From: Pseudomethylobacillus aquaticus
GTDB lineage: Bacteria; Pseudomonadota; Gammaproteobacteria; Burkholderiales; Methylophilaceae
Assembly (NCBI RefSeq): GCF_003730115.1
Contig: NZ_RJVP01000007.1
Location: 62,001-126,000 of the forward strand
Length of the DNA: 64,000 nucleotides
Direction: 5' to 3'
A program made the position numbers and the translations under genes. The notes under the pieces were generated by a model. That model worked only from the letters and a program-made list of their open reading frames with translations, made no database searches and was not told where the DNA came from. This document shows positions 28,582 to 38,551 of this stretch, in pieces. How positions within the stretch are numbered: the first letter of the stretch is position 1; each line of letters opens with the position of its first letter.

Positions 28582-30072
28582 ATGAACAACACCTCGATGA
28601 CGTATCAACGATCCCTGGTCTGGTTCCGCCGCGATTTGCGCGATTTCGACCATGCTGCGCTGTACCACGCCCTCAAGCACTCACAGCAGGTATACGCTGT
28701 GTTCGTGTTCGACCGTGCCATCCTGGACTTGCTGCCTGACCCGGCAGACCGGCGTGTGGAGTTCATCTGGGAAAGCGTGAATGCACTGAAATCGGCGCTA
28801 CAAGCCAGCGGCAGCGACCTCATGGTGCTGCATGACAAGGCGGCTAGCGCCATCCCACTGCTGGCAGAACGTTTGCAGGTGGAGGCCGTGTACTGCAATC
28901 ACGACTACGAGCCCAGCGCTATCGCACGTGACCGTGTGGTGGAAAGTGCACTGCAGGCGAACGGCATCGCCATGCACAGCTTCAAGGACCAGGTGATCTT
29001 TGAACGTGATGAAGTGCTCACGCAACTGGGCAAGCCTTACACCGTGTTCACGCCTTACAAGAACGCCTGCCTCAAAAAGCTCAACGACTTTTACCTCAAT
29101 CCTTACCCGGTGGAACGCTACCGCGCGCATCTGGCCGTCTGCGCAGCCAGTGCGATGCCCAGCCTGGAAAGTCTGGGCTTTGTACGTACCAACCTCGCAC
29201 AGCTCAAACTGCCTACCGGCATGGCAGGTGGGCAGCAACTGTTCGAGGATTTCCTGGAACGTATTGCCTATTACAAAGAGGCACGCGACTTCCCTGCGGT
29301 GAAGGGGCCGTCTTATCTCTCTGTGCATCTACGCTTCGGCACGGTCTCCATCCGACACCTGGCGCGCAGCGCCTGGCAACTGGGCGGTAAAGGTGCGGAG
29401 GGCTGGCTCAACGAGCTGATCTGGCGCGATTTTTACTTTCAGATCCTGCATCACCGCCCCGCCGTGGCGACCGGCCGTGCCTTCAAGCCGGAGTTCGACG
29501 CACTGGCCTTTCCCAACGATGCCGGGCTGTTCCGTGCCTGGTGCGAGGGGCGCACCGGCTATCCACTGGTCGATGCGGCCATGCGCCAGCTGAACCAGAC
29601 CGGCTGGATGCACAACCGCCTGCGCATGGTGGCCGCCAGCTTCCTGGTCAAGGACCTGCTCATCGACTGGCGCTGGGGCGAGCAATATTTTGCCGACAAA
29701 CTCATCGATTTCGACTTCAGCGCGAATAATGGCGGCTGGCAGTGGGCGGCCTCCACAGGTTGTGACGCACAACCCTGGTTCCGCATCTTCAACCCGATCA
29801 CCCAATCAGAAAAATTCGACGCCCAGGGCAAGTTCATCCGCAAGTATGTGCCAGAACTGGCTGCCTGCAACGACAAGGAGATCCACGCCCCCTGGCTGAT
29901 CCCGCCCTTGCGTTTGCAGGCCCTCAATCTGCGTCTCGATCAGGATTACCCGGCCCCGGTGGTCGACCATGCCACACAGCGTGCGCAAGTACTGAGCTTG
30001 TACAAAGCCTCGACCAGTGCTGCTCAGGCCGGTGCGCAAGCTGAACACATGGGCGAAGACCAGCCCGACTGA
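28582..30072 (+). CDS. phrB: deoxyribodipyrimidine photolyase
   Basis: Start placed at the ATG at 28582 (or 28597, MTYQRSLVWFRRDLR), giving about 496 residues; the longer frame overlaps rlmH. The N-terminal photolyase fold (LVWFRRDLRDFDHAALYHAL) is followed by the FAD domain with WLNELIWRDFYFQIL, GRTGYPLVDAAMRQLNQTGW and NRLRMVAASFLVKDLLIDWR. It repairs cyclobutane pyrimidine dimers using light. Class I CPD type is most likely. Confidence 0.95.
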   Translation: MNNTSMTYQRSLVWFRRDLRDFDHAALYHALKHSQQVYAVFVFDRAILDLLPDPADRRVEFIWESVNALKSALQASGSDLMVLHDKAASAIPLLAERLQVEAVYCNHDYEPSAIARDRVVESALQANGIAMHSFKDQVIFERDEVLTQLGKPYTVFTPYKNACLKKLNDFYLNPYPVERYRAHLAVCAASAMPSLESLGFVRTNLAQLKLPTGMAGGQQLFEDFLERIAYYKEARDFPAVKGPSYLSVHLRFGTVSIRHLARSAWQLGGKGAEGWLNELIWRDFYFQILHHRPAVATGRAFKPEFDALAFPNDAGLFRAWCEGRTGYPLVDAAMRQLNQTGWMHNRLRMVAASFLVKDLLIDWRWGEQYFADKLIDFDFSANNGGWQWAASTGCDAQPWFRIFNPITQSEKFDAQGKFIRKYVPELAACNDKEIHAPWLIPPLRLQALNLRLDQDYPAPVVDHATQRAQVLSLYKASTSAAQAGAQAEHMGEDQPD

Positions 30073-30278
30073 CCCGCCGGACGACAGCCGCACAAGCAGA
30101 CCTGCGGCATTCAGTTTGTGCACGAACTTTATTCGTGCCGCCACTCTCCTACTCGCATCATGGTTTACTGCTGTGATCGCGGTTGCACAGCGCTTGCTGC
30201 GCGCTCAATACCAGCTGAGTCACGCATCCATCATTAAACAACAACAGCTTGGTCGAGGATGATTTCGGGGAGACACAC

Positions 30279-31307
30279 ATGTTAAGAACATACGCGCTGG
30301 CATGGGCAGGTTTGCTAGGCAGCCTGAGCTTGCTGACGTCTGGTCTGGCCCATGCCGGGCTTTCGAACGAAGAACTGACCCACCTTAGCAGCTCGGTAGT
30401 CAAGGTGCGCACGGAGACGCGGCTTGGCGACCAGGGCATAGGCTCAGGCGCAGTGGTCAGCCCCAATCACGTCGCCACCAGCTGCCATGTGATCGCCGGT
30501 GCGCGCGGTGTCTCCATCTCCAAATTCGGCAAGAGCTTCGCCCCTGTCGCCGTCAAGGCTGACTGGAAACGCGACCTGTGCATCCTCAAATTCGACGACC
30601 TGCCGCTGGCAGCCATTCCGCTTGGCGATAGCGAGGAGCTGCGTTACGAGCAGGAAGTGATCGCGGTGGGCTTCCCTAACAACGCCCGCAAGCCACAACC
30701 CTCGTTCGGCAGCATCAAGGCGCTTTATCCCATGGATGACAGCGTGATCATCCGCACTTCGGCCGGCTTCAGGATAGGCTCCAGCGGTGGCGCTTTGCTG
30801 AATGATGAAGGCAAGCTGATCGGACTGACCACGTTCAAAAGCCCGGGGCGCAGTAGCTATTTCTACAGCTTGCCAGTGGCCTGGGTGAAACAGCTGCTCG
30901 ATGCACCGGATAGCACGCTGACGGCCGCCGACCAGCCGCCGTTCTGGGCCAAGCCCGAGGCAGAGTGGCCTATGTTCATGCGCGTGGTGACGCCGTTGAT
31001 GACGGAACAATGGGCGGCGCTGGAGCAACTGGCCCAGCAATGGCAGCAGCAGGAACGGACCAACGCCGAGGCGCATTACTACCTGGGCCTGGCACAACAA
31101 CAGCAGCAAAAGCTGAACAGTGCGGAACAGCACCTCAAGCAGTGTATCGCGCTGAACAGCCTGCATGCAGGGGCTTACTATCAGCTGGGCTTGATCGCAC
31201 TGGCACGCGGCAACCAGCATGAAGTGACGCGTATCGCAGGCATATTGGACACACTGGATAGCGAAGCCGCAGCAGCGCTGGGCAAAGCACAGGAAAAGCC
31301 GATTTGA
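30279..31307 (+). CDS. secreted trypsin-like serine protease with TPR-like tail
   Basis: Start at the ATG at 30279 behind GGGGAG, giving 342 residues. Residues 1-26 form a signal peptide ending AHA. The protease domain shows the triad His70 (TSCHVIAG), Asp99 (WKRDLCIL) and Ser169 (RIGSSGGALL), as in the HtrA/S1 class. After about residue 230 there is a helical region with TPR-like repeats (AHYYLGLAQQQQQKLNSAEQ and AYYQLGLIALARGN). No PDZ domain is seen, unlike DegP. The product probably works in the periplasm; substrate unknown. Confidence 0.8.
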   Translation: MLRTYALAWAGLLGSLSLLTSGLAHAGLSNEELTHLSSSVVKVRTETRLGDQGIGSGAVVSPNHVATSCHVIAGARGVSISKFGKSFAPVAVKADWKRDLCILKFDDLPLAAIPLGDSEELRYEQEVIAVGFPNNARKPQPSFGSIKALYPMDDSVIIRTSAGFRIGSSGGALLNDEGKLIGLTTFKSPGRSSYFYSLPVAWVKQLLDAPDSTLTAADQPPFWAKPEAEWPMFMRVVTPLMTEQWAALEQLAQQWQQQERTNAEAHYYLGLAQQQQQKLNSAEQHLKQCIALNSLHAGAYYQLGLIALARGNQHEVTRIAGILDTLDSEAAAALGKAQEKPI

Positions 31308-31421
31308 GCACTTGTCTACTACGGAAAGCGCATGGGCACAAAAGCGTGAACGGGGTGAGCACGCAGTGCGTGTCTACCACGCCGCGTGGTGTTGCCAGCG
31401 CAAGCGCCGGCTTGAGTCTGG

Positions 31422-31643
31422 CTAGTAGTCTGCGCTACGGCCAGTGGCATAGCCGGGGGTCACATCCGCCTGCCATTCACCACAGTCATCGCACATATGA
31501 TCGTGCATGGTCGGGCTCAGCGTCAGCCGGGTGCTTTGACAGAAACGACAGCGCAATACCGCTGACGTATTTTCCGCTTTCAGCTGCGCATCATGATGCT
31601 CGTGGGCCACTTTACTGCTACCCAAGCCATATTTGTTATCCAT
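31422..31643 (-). CDS. small zinc-ribbon-like protein
   Basis: A 73-residue frame with two cysteine pairs (CRFCQST and HMCDDCGEW) spaced by about 20 residues, the layout of a small zinc ribbon. No membrane segment. The start ATG at 31643 has a modest GAG-containing ribosome site. It is antisense to nothing recognisable and stands alone between the protease and the Sel1 gene. Function unknown. Confidence 0.55.
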   Translation of the reverse strand: MDNKYGLGSSKVAHEHHDAQLKAENTSAVLRCRFCQSTRLTLSPTMHDHMCDDCGEWQADVTPGYATGRSADY

Positions 31644-31835
31644 CGCATGTCTCGCAAATAAGTACGCTGATAAAGCCGGCCAGGCGAGTTAGACTTGTCG
31701 CGGATGAGCATGTCGCTTAGCCCATCCAGCGGCAATGAGGCCTGAAAACCGTTTATATACTTTAATCCAGCCACGCGCTAATGACTATGGTTATAGTGCT
31801 TATGCCGCACGTGGCTAAACCGACCAGGAACCATC

Positions 31836-32597
31836 ATGCCCTCTTCTGCACTGTCCTTACGCCGCCATACTCTACACAGTTATGGCATAGCGCTTGTTTT
31901 TGCCATGCTGGCCTCGACCAATGTCTACAACGCGCAGGCTGCAACGCTGAGTGAGGCCAAAGAAGCGGCGGCCAGCGGCCGCATAGCAGATGCCCTGGCC
32001 ATCTATCAAACGCTGGCTGCCCAAGGCGACGCCAAGGCACAGTTCAACCTGGGTACCATGTACATGAACGGCGAAGGGGTCGTGGCAGACAAGCAACAGG
32101 CACTGGACTGGTACCGCAAGTCGGCTGAAGCTGGCTATGCAGAAGCCCAATACACGCTGGGCGTGCTGTATTTCCGCCCGGAAATGGTAGGCACACCGGA
32201 TTACACCGGCGCCATCGCCTGGTACAAAAAGGCCGCAGAACAGGGCCATGAGAAATCCCAGCTCAATCTGGGCATCATCTATTTCCGTGGTGATGTGATC
32301 GAGCCTGACTACCCGCAATCAGCACGCTGGTACGTGATGGCCGCCGAGCAAGGCAATGCTGAAGCCCAGTACAATCTGGGTGTGATGTATGCCAATGCGG
32401 AAGGCATCCCGGCCGATCTGCCGCGTGGCTACATGTGGCTCAAGATGGCCAGCGAGAATCAGGATGCCTCAGCACGGCGCATGCAGAAACGCCTGCACAT
32501 GCTGGCGTTTGTGGGCGCCAAAATGAGCGCAGAACAAAAAGCAGAAGGCGAAGCGCTGGCGCTTAAATGCAAACAGCAGCAGGGCCGTGCTTGCTGA
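31836..32597 (+). CDS. secreted Sel1-repeat protein
   Basis: 253 residues with an N-terminal signal peptide (cleavage after about NAQA, residue 35) and at least four Sel1 repeats of the form GDAKAQFNLGTMYMNGEGV, GYAEAQYTLGVLYF, GHEKSQLNLGIIYF and GNAEAQYNLGVMYANAEGI. Sel1 repeats form helical scaffolds for protein contacts. AGGAA precedes the ATG. The C-terminus carries CKQQQGRAC. No partner is suggested by the context. Confidence 0.88.
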   Translation: MPSSALSLRRHTLHSYGIALVFAMLASTNVYNAQAATLSEAKEAAASGRIADALAIYQTLAAQGDAKAQFNLGTMYMNGEGVVADKQQALDWYRKSAEAGYAEAQYTLGVLYFRPEMVGTPDYTGAIAWYKKAAEQGHEKSQLNLGIIYFRGDVIEPDYPQSARWYVMAAEQGNAEAQYNLGVMYANAEGIPADLPRGYMWLKMASENQDASARRMQKRLHMLAFVGAKMSAEQKAEGEALALKCKQQQGRAC

Positions 32598-32650
32598 CTA
32601 GCATGACAATCTGAAAGCAGGATGACGTACAGAAAAACGAGAAGGGAAAT

Positions 32651-32727
32651 TGGTCGGGGTGAGAGGATTTGAACCTCCGACCACTTGCACCCCATGCAAG
32701 TACGCTACCAGGCTGCGCTACACCCCG
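32651..32727 (-). tRNA. tRNA-Pro (anticodon GGG)
   Basis: Minus-strand cloverleaf starting CGGGGTGTAGCGCAGCCTGG, with anticodon stem CTTGC/GCAAG and loop ATGGGGT (anticodon GGG), T-arm GGTTCAAATCC, and an encoded CCA at 32651-32653. A TATAAT lies on the minus strand at 32758-32763 as its likely -10. Confidence 0.97.
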
Positions 32728-32833
32728 AACCGCTGCCTAGATTACGGCAGGAGCGTGATTATAGCCGAAAAGCCATGCTGGAGAAAACCCGGATGTGCTG
32801 TAAAGCCATGAATCGCAGGCCCTGCAGCCAGGC

Positions 32834-33229
32834 TTAGTTCGGTGTGAGTAGTTGAAGGATATCGCTGATCTCGCGGCGCAGGTCGGCGACATCGATACCA
32901 TTGCCCGCAGCGGGTGCTGCAGCTTCGGCGGCGCTGACTTTCTCGGCCGCAGGCTCATCCAGACGATTGCGTGCGCCACTGATGGTAAAGCCCTGTTCAT
33001 ACAGCAGCTCGCGGATACGACGGATCAACAGCACCTCATGGTGCTGGTAATAGCGGCGGTTACCGCGACGTTTGACTGGCTTGAGCTGGCTGAACTCCTG
33101 CTCCCAGTAGCGCAGCACATGCGGCTTGACCCCGCAAAGCTCGCCGACCTCACCGATGGTGAAATAGCGCTTTGCCGGGATAGGAGGCAGCGGGGTCTTA
33201 GGCGTCTGCTCCAGCATACGCTTCCTCAA
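32834..33229 (-). CDS. MerR-family regulator next to ihfA
   Basis: 131 residues (a start at 33217 gives 127). [20 protein letters not shown] and [20 protein letters not shown] form the MerR DNA-binding domain. The rest is an alanine-rich linker and a short helix, with no metal-binding cysteines. This short MerR protein regularly follows ihfA in betaproteobacteria. It overlaps the end of ihfA. Target genes unknown. Confidence 0.88.
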   Translation of the reverse strand: MRKRMLEQTPKTPLPPIPAKRYFTIGEVGELCGVKPHVLRYWEQEFSQLKPVKRRGNRRYYQHHEVLLIRRIRELLYEQGFTISGARNRLDEPAAEKVSAAEAAAPAAGNGIDVADLRREISDILQLLTPN

Positions 33230-33500
33230 CCTTGCTCTTCAGCTTTTGGCTAGTATGGAATGTGACGACACGACGTGCCGTGATGGGGATCTCTTCACCC
33301 GTTTTAGGGTTACGACCGGGGCGTTCGGATTTCTGGCGCAGTTCGAAATTACCGAAACCGGAGAGCTTGACGCTATCGCCCGCTTCCAGCGCCACTCGAA
33401 TTTCCTCGAAAAAAGCTTCCACCATGTCTTTGGCTTCACGCTTGTTCAGGCCAACGCGTTCGAACAGCAAATCGGCCAGATCCGCTTTTGTTAATGTCAT
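33198..33500 (-). CDS. ihfA: integration host factor subunit alpha
   Basis: 100 residues: [40 protein letters not shown] and [22 protein letters not shown] bends DNA; in type I-E systems it also helps Cas1-Cas2 recognise the leader. Downstream of pheT, the normal site for ihfA. Confidence 0.98.
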   Translation of the reverse strand: MTLTKADLADLLFERVGLNKREAKDMVEAFFEEIRVALEAGDSVKLSGFGNFELRQKSERPGRNPKTGEEIPITARRVVTFHTSQKLKSKVEEAYAGADA

Positions 33501-33607
33501 GATTTCTCTTAACCAGGTGTTTGTTTACTTGGTAGTCTTAATTATTTGAACTTATGTATCTCTGGTACATGGATTGGGTGTCCATGGGTTTCCCTGTCCG
33601 GTGCAAT

Positions 33608-35959
33608 CTATCGGAGCACTGCACCGTGCTGGCTTGCAAGCAATTCCAGCAGTTTTGCCATTGCAGCATCTGCCTCGGCATCCACCAGCGTTTTTTGAGT
33701 ATCTTGCATAAACACCGATAAGGCAAGGCTTTTTTTACCCTCAGGAATGCCTTTACCTCGATACAAATCAAACAATTGCAGGTCGACAACGTGCGAAATT
33801 TGTGCCTGCTTCAGCGTGTCCATCAAGGCCTGCAAAGGCACCACTTCGTCCACCAGCACCGCCAGGTCACGGCGCACCGGCGGGAACTTGGCCACCTCGC
33901 GATAGGCGGCCACAGCACGCTGCTGCAAGGGGCCCAGATCCAGTTCGAATAGTAGCGGGCTACTAGGCAGATCATACTGCTGCTGCCATTTGGGATGCAG
34001 CTTGCCCAGCCAACCTATCATGCGGCCATGCAGCCACACTTGCGCCGACTGCCCAGGGTGCAAAGCCGGGTGGCTTGCTGGCTCGTAACGCGCCATGCCG
34101 CCGGTCAAACGCTCTACATCCGCTTTGATGTCGTAAAAATCGACCAGACGTGCAGGCTCGGCCCATTGCTCTGGCGAGGCATCGCCATAGGCCAGGCCCG
34201 AGATGCGCGTATGCTCGGCGTAGCCGCCATCCTTGGCCGCGTACACGGCACCCACTTCAAACAGGCGCACACGGTCCTGTTTGCGATTGAGGTTGTAGCT
34301 CAGGGTATCCAGCAGCCCGCCCCACAAGCCGGAGCGCATCACACTGAGATTGCTGGCGATGGGGTTTTTGAGTGCGACAGGCGTCGCATTGCCCAGCAAG
34401 TCACGCTCCCAGCTCAGGTCCACAAAGCTGTAGCTGACGATTTCCTGATAGCCACTGGCAGTCAGACAGGCTTTGAGTGCCGCCGCAGGCAAGCTGGACT
34501 CGGCTGCGGGCAACATGTTCAGCGCGGCCTGTGGCGGCGTAGCCGGGATCTGGTCGTAGCCATGCAGACGCGCCACTTCTTCGATCAGGTCTTCCTCGAT
34601 GCGGATATCGAAACGATAACTGGGCGGCGTGACCAGATAGTCGTCACCACGCACCGCATGCTCAAAACCCAGTTGCGCGAACATGCGCGTAACGGCAGCA
34701 GGTACCAGCGTGATGCCCAGCACCGACTCCATGCGTGCATGACGCAAGGTAACAGGCGCGCGTGCCGGCAGGGTGTTCAACACTTCGGTCACAGGGCCGG
34801 CCTGGCCACCGCAGATCTGCAGAATCAAGGCACTGGCATGCTCCAGCGCATTACGCGTATTAGCGAAATCCACACCACGCTCGAAACGGTAGGACGAGTC
34901 AGTGGAGAAATTCAGGCGTCTGGCCTTGCCGACGATGGCGGCTGGCTCGAAATACGCACTCTCCAGGAAGATGCTTTGTGTGTCATCGCTGACCGCACTG
35001 GCGTTACCGCCCATGATGCCAGCCAGTGCCAGCGGGCCCTGGCTGTCGGCGATCACCAGCATGTCGGTGTCCAGATTCACGCTCTGCTGGTTGAGCAGGT
35101 CCAGGCGCTCGCCAGCCTGAGCGAACCGCACCCGGATGTCACCATCGAGACCTGCCGCGTCAAACGCATGCAGCGGCTGACCCAGCTCCAGCAACACATA
35201 ATTGGTGATGTCCACGATGACACTGATACTGCGCAAACCACTGCGCTCCAGCCTGCGCACCATCCAGTCCGGGGTTTGCGCACGCGCATCAACGCCGGTG
35301 ATGACGCGGCCAGTGTAACGTGGGCATGCGGTCGACGCGTCCACCAGCACCTTGCGCTGCGCATCGCTCGTCACGGCCACCGCCGTGATGGCGGGCAGAT
35401 TCAGCACTGTACCGGTCAGGGCTGCGACATCGCGGGCGATGCCCAGCAGGCTAAGACAATCGCTGCGGTTAGGCGTGAGTTTCAAGGTCAGCAACTGGTC
35501 ATTGAGGTCCAGCCAGTCACGGATGTCCTGACCAACAGGCGCATCGGCCGACAACTCCAGCAGGCCGCTGCTCTCTTCCGCAAGCCCCAGCTCCTTGGCC
35601 GAACACAACATGCCAAAGGATTCGATGCCGCGTACCTTGGCCTGCTTGATATTGAAGCCGGGCAAGGCCGCACCCACCAGCGCGCAAGGCACCTTGATGC
35701 CGACGCGGGCATTGCTGGCACCGCACACGATCTGCAGCGGCGCTGCTGCGCCTGTATCTACCTTGCACAGCTGCAAGCGATCCGCATCCGGATGCTTGTC
35801 GGCGCTGACAATCTGCCCCACCACGACATGGCTGAAATCAGGCGCGAGCGCCTGCGTGTCTTCCACTTCCAGGCCCGCCATGGTCAGCAGATGACTCAGG
35901 GCGGCGCTGTCCAGCGCGGGGTTGGCATAGGTACGTAACCAGTGTTCGGAAAATTGCAT
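33608..35959 (-). CDS. pheT: phenylalanine-tRNA ligase beta subunit
   Basis: 783 residues with the N-terminal tRNA-binding OB domain (VVVGQIVSADKHPDADRLQ), the B3/B4 editing domain, the B5 domain (LIEEVARLHGYDQIPATPP) and a C-terminal anticodon-binding FDX-ACB domain (FPPVRRDLAVLVDEVVP). Normal length. It partners with PheS in an alpha2-beta2 enzyme and lies 23 bp after it. Confidence 0.98.
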   Translation of the reverse strand: MQFSEHWLRTYANPALDSAALSHLLTMAGLEVEDTQALAPDFSHVVVGQIVSADKHPDADRLQLCKVDTGAAAPLQIVCGASNARVGIKVPCALVGAALPGFNIKQAKVRGIESFGMLCSAKELGLAEESSGLLELSADAPVGQDIRDWLDLNDQLLTLKLTPNRSDCLSLLGIARDVAALTGTVLNLPAITAVAVTSDAQRKVLVDASTACPRYTGRVITGVDARAQTPDWMVRRLERSGLRSISVIVDITNYVLLELGQPLHAFDAAGLDGDIRVRFAQAGERLDLLNQQSVNLDTDMLVIADSQGPLALAGIMGGNASAVSDDTQSIFLESAYFEPAAIVGKARRLNFSTDSSYRFERGVDFANTRNALEHASALILQICGGQAGPVTEVLNTLPARAPVTLRHARMESVLGITLVPAAVTRMFAQLGFEHAVRGDDYLVTPPSYRFDIRIEEDLIEEVARLHGYDQIPATPPQAALNMLPAAESSLPAAALKACLTASGYQEIVSYSFVDLSWERDLLGNATPVALKNPIASNLSVMRSGLWGGLLDTLSYNLNRKQDRVRLFEVGAVYAAKDGGYAEHTRISGLAYGDASPEQWAEPARLVDFYDIKADVERLTGGMARYEPASHPALHPGQSAQVWLHGRMIGWLGKLHPKWQQQYDLPSSPLLFELDLGPLQQRAVAAYREVAKFPPVRRDLAVLVDEVVPLQALMDTLKQAQISHVVDLQLFDLYRGKGIPEGKKSLALSVFMQDTQKTLVDAEADAAMAKLLELLASQHGAVLR

Positions 35960-35982
35960 GGCAGTCTGATTCGAAAGTCCGA

Positions 35983-37230
<1,248 letters not shown>

Positions 37231-37246
37231 TTAAAGAGTTTAAATA

Positions 37247-37272
37247 AAAAAGGAGGCACATGGCCTCCTTTT
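37247..37272 (-). terminator. intrinsic terminator after rplT
   Basis: On the minus strand AAAAAAGGAGGC pairs with GCCTCCTTTTTT across a short CATGT loop, ending in a T-run. It separates rpmI-rplT from pheST, so pheS needs its own promoter or read-through. In enteric bacteria an attenuator occupies this place; no leader peptide with Phe codons is seen here. Confidence 0.88.
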
Positions 37273-37285
37273 TTATTGCTGGGAT

Positions 37286-37645
37286 TTAAGCAGCGAGACC
37301 GGATTTAGCCAACTCGACAAATTTGGCAAATGCCGCCTTGTCGAATACAGCCAGATCAGCCAGAACCTTACGATCCACTTCAACAGCCGCCTTTTTCAGG
37401 CCGTTCATGAAACGGCTGTAGGTCAGACCGAACTCACGTGCACCGGCGTTGATACGCGCGATCCACAGGGTACGGAATTGACGCTTCTTTTGACGGCGAT
37501 CACGGTAGGCATACTGGCCTGCCTTCATCACCGCTTCTTTGGCGATACGGTAGACGTTCTTGCGACGGCCGCGGTAACCTTTGGCAGCGTTCAGAACCTT
37601 TTTATGACGTGCGCGGGCGATGACACCACGTTTGACTCTAGGCAT
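37286..37645 (-). CDS. rplT: 50S ribosomal protein L20
   Basis: 119 residues: [40 protein letters not shown] and [20 protein letters not shown]. Binds 23S rRNA early in assembly and, in enteric bacteria, represses its own operon. Follows rpmI by 11 bp. Confidence 0.99.
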   Translation of the reverse strand: MPRVKRGVIARARHKKVLNAAKGYRGRRKNVYRIAKEAVMKAGQYAYRDRRQKKRQFRTLWIARINAGAREFGLTYSRFMNGLKKAAVEVDRKVLADLAVFDKAAFAKFVELAKSGLAA

Positions 37646-37656
37646 GTCTTATCTCC

Positions 37657-37854
37657 TTATTGAGTCGGCATCATGGCGCGTACGCGCTTGACGTCAGTTG
37701 CGGAAATGATGGCCGTGCCGCGCAGCTTACGCTTTTGCTTGGTGGTCTTCTTGGTGAGGATGTGGCGCAGGTGCGAATGGGTACGCTTGACCTTGCCGTT
37801 CCCCAAGAACTTGAAGCGCTTTTTGGCGCTGCTCTTGGTCTTCATCTTTGGCAT
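37657..37854 (-). CDS. rpmI: 50S ribosomal protein L35
   Basis: 65 residues: [20 protein letters not shown] and [12 protein letters not shown]-type basic core. Standard length, between infC and rplT as usual. Confidence 0.98.
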   Translation of the reverse strand: MPKMKTKSSAKKRFKFLGNGKVKRTHSHLRHILTKKTTKQKRKLRGTAIISATDVKRVRAMMPTQ

Positions 37855-37969
37855 TTTGTTCTCCTTGAGAGTTGTTAAGAGTGCCTGGGCATGCCATTTC
37901 GCCGTATCACTCAGGATGCTACTTGTTGCTGGTTCTACTTGTTGCTGGTACTACTGATACATCGACTAC

Positions 37970-38494
37970 TTATTTGTTCTTTTTGTGTGGAGCCAGCACC
38001 ATCACCATCTGACGGCCTTCCATCTTGGGGAACTGCTCAACCACCGCGTGTTCCTGCAGATCGGCTTCCACGCGCTTCAACAGCGCCAGCCCCAGCTCCT
38101 GGTGGGTGATCTCGCGACCACGGAAACGCAGGGTGATCTTGGCTTTATCGCCCTCTTGCAGGAAGCGCGTCAAATTACGCAATTTGACGTTGTAATCGCC
38201 ATCGTCCGTACCAGGACGGAACTTCACTTCTTTTACCTGAACCTGTTTTTGCTTAAGCTTGGCTTCGTGCTGGCGCTTGCTTTCGGCGTATTTGAATTTA
38301 CCGTAATCCATCAAGCGGCACACCGGTGGTGCGGCTTGTGGTGCGATCTCAACCAGATCGATGTCGGCTTCTTCGGCCTTGGCAAAAGCCTCACTTAGAC
38401 TGACGATACCCAGTGGTTCGCCATTAACGCCTACCAAACGAATCTGTTGTGCGGTGATGTCACCGTTGATTCGTACTTCTTTGTCTTGAGCTAT
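37970..38494 (-). CDS. infC: translation initiation factor IF-3, non-canonical ATA start
   Basis: The conserved product begins [20 protein letters not shown], ahead of MV-type internal starts. The only codon at the right distance from the ribosome site GGAGAA is an ATA at 38492-38494; no ATG, GTG or TTG fits. The reading frame gives 174 residues, normal for IF-3, with [20 protein letters not shown] and KVKFRPGT-like central motifs. IF-3 rejects non-canonical starts, and its own AUU/AUA-type start is the known basis of autoregulation. A GTG at 38437 would truncate the N domain. Confidence 0.93.
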   Translation of the reverse strand: MAQDKEVRINGDITAQQIRLVGVNGEPLGIVSLSEAFAKAEEADIDLVEIAPQAAPPVCRLMDYGKFKYAESKRQHEAKLKQKQVQVKEVKFRPGTDDGDYNVKLRNLTRFLQEGDKAKITLRFRGREITHQELGLALLKRVEADLQEHAVVEQFPKMEGRQMVMVLAPHKKNK

Positions 38495-38551
38495 CGCAGA
38501 TTCTCCAGTTATTGATCAATGGGCAAAAAATTTGACCGCGCTACCATCAGC

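Noticed and set aside
31304-31720. 138-codon plus-strand ORF after the protease gene
   Set aside because: Low-complexity Ser/Arg/His translation; the minus-strand zinc-ribbon ORF in the same place is more convincing.
33995-35938. 647-codon ORF antisense to pheT
   Set aside because: Opposite-strand shadow of a GC-rich conserved gene; translation is His/Gln-rich and resembles no protein.
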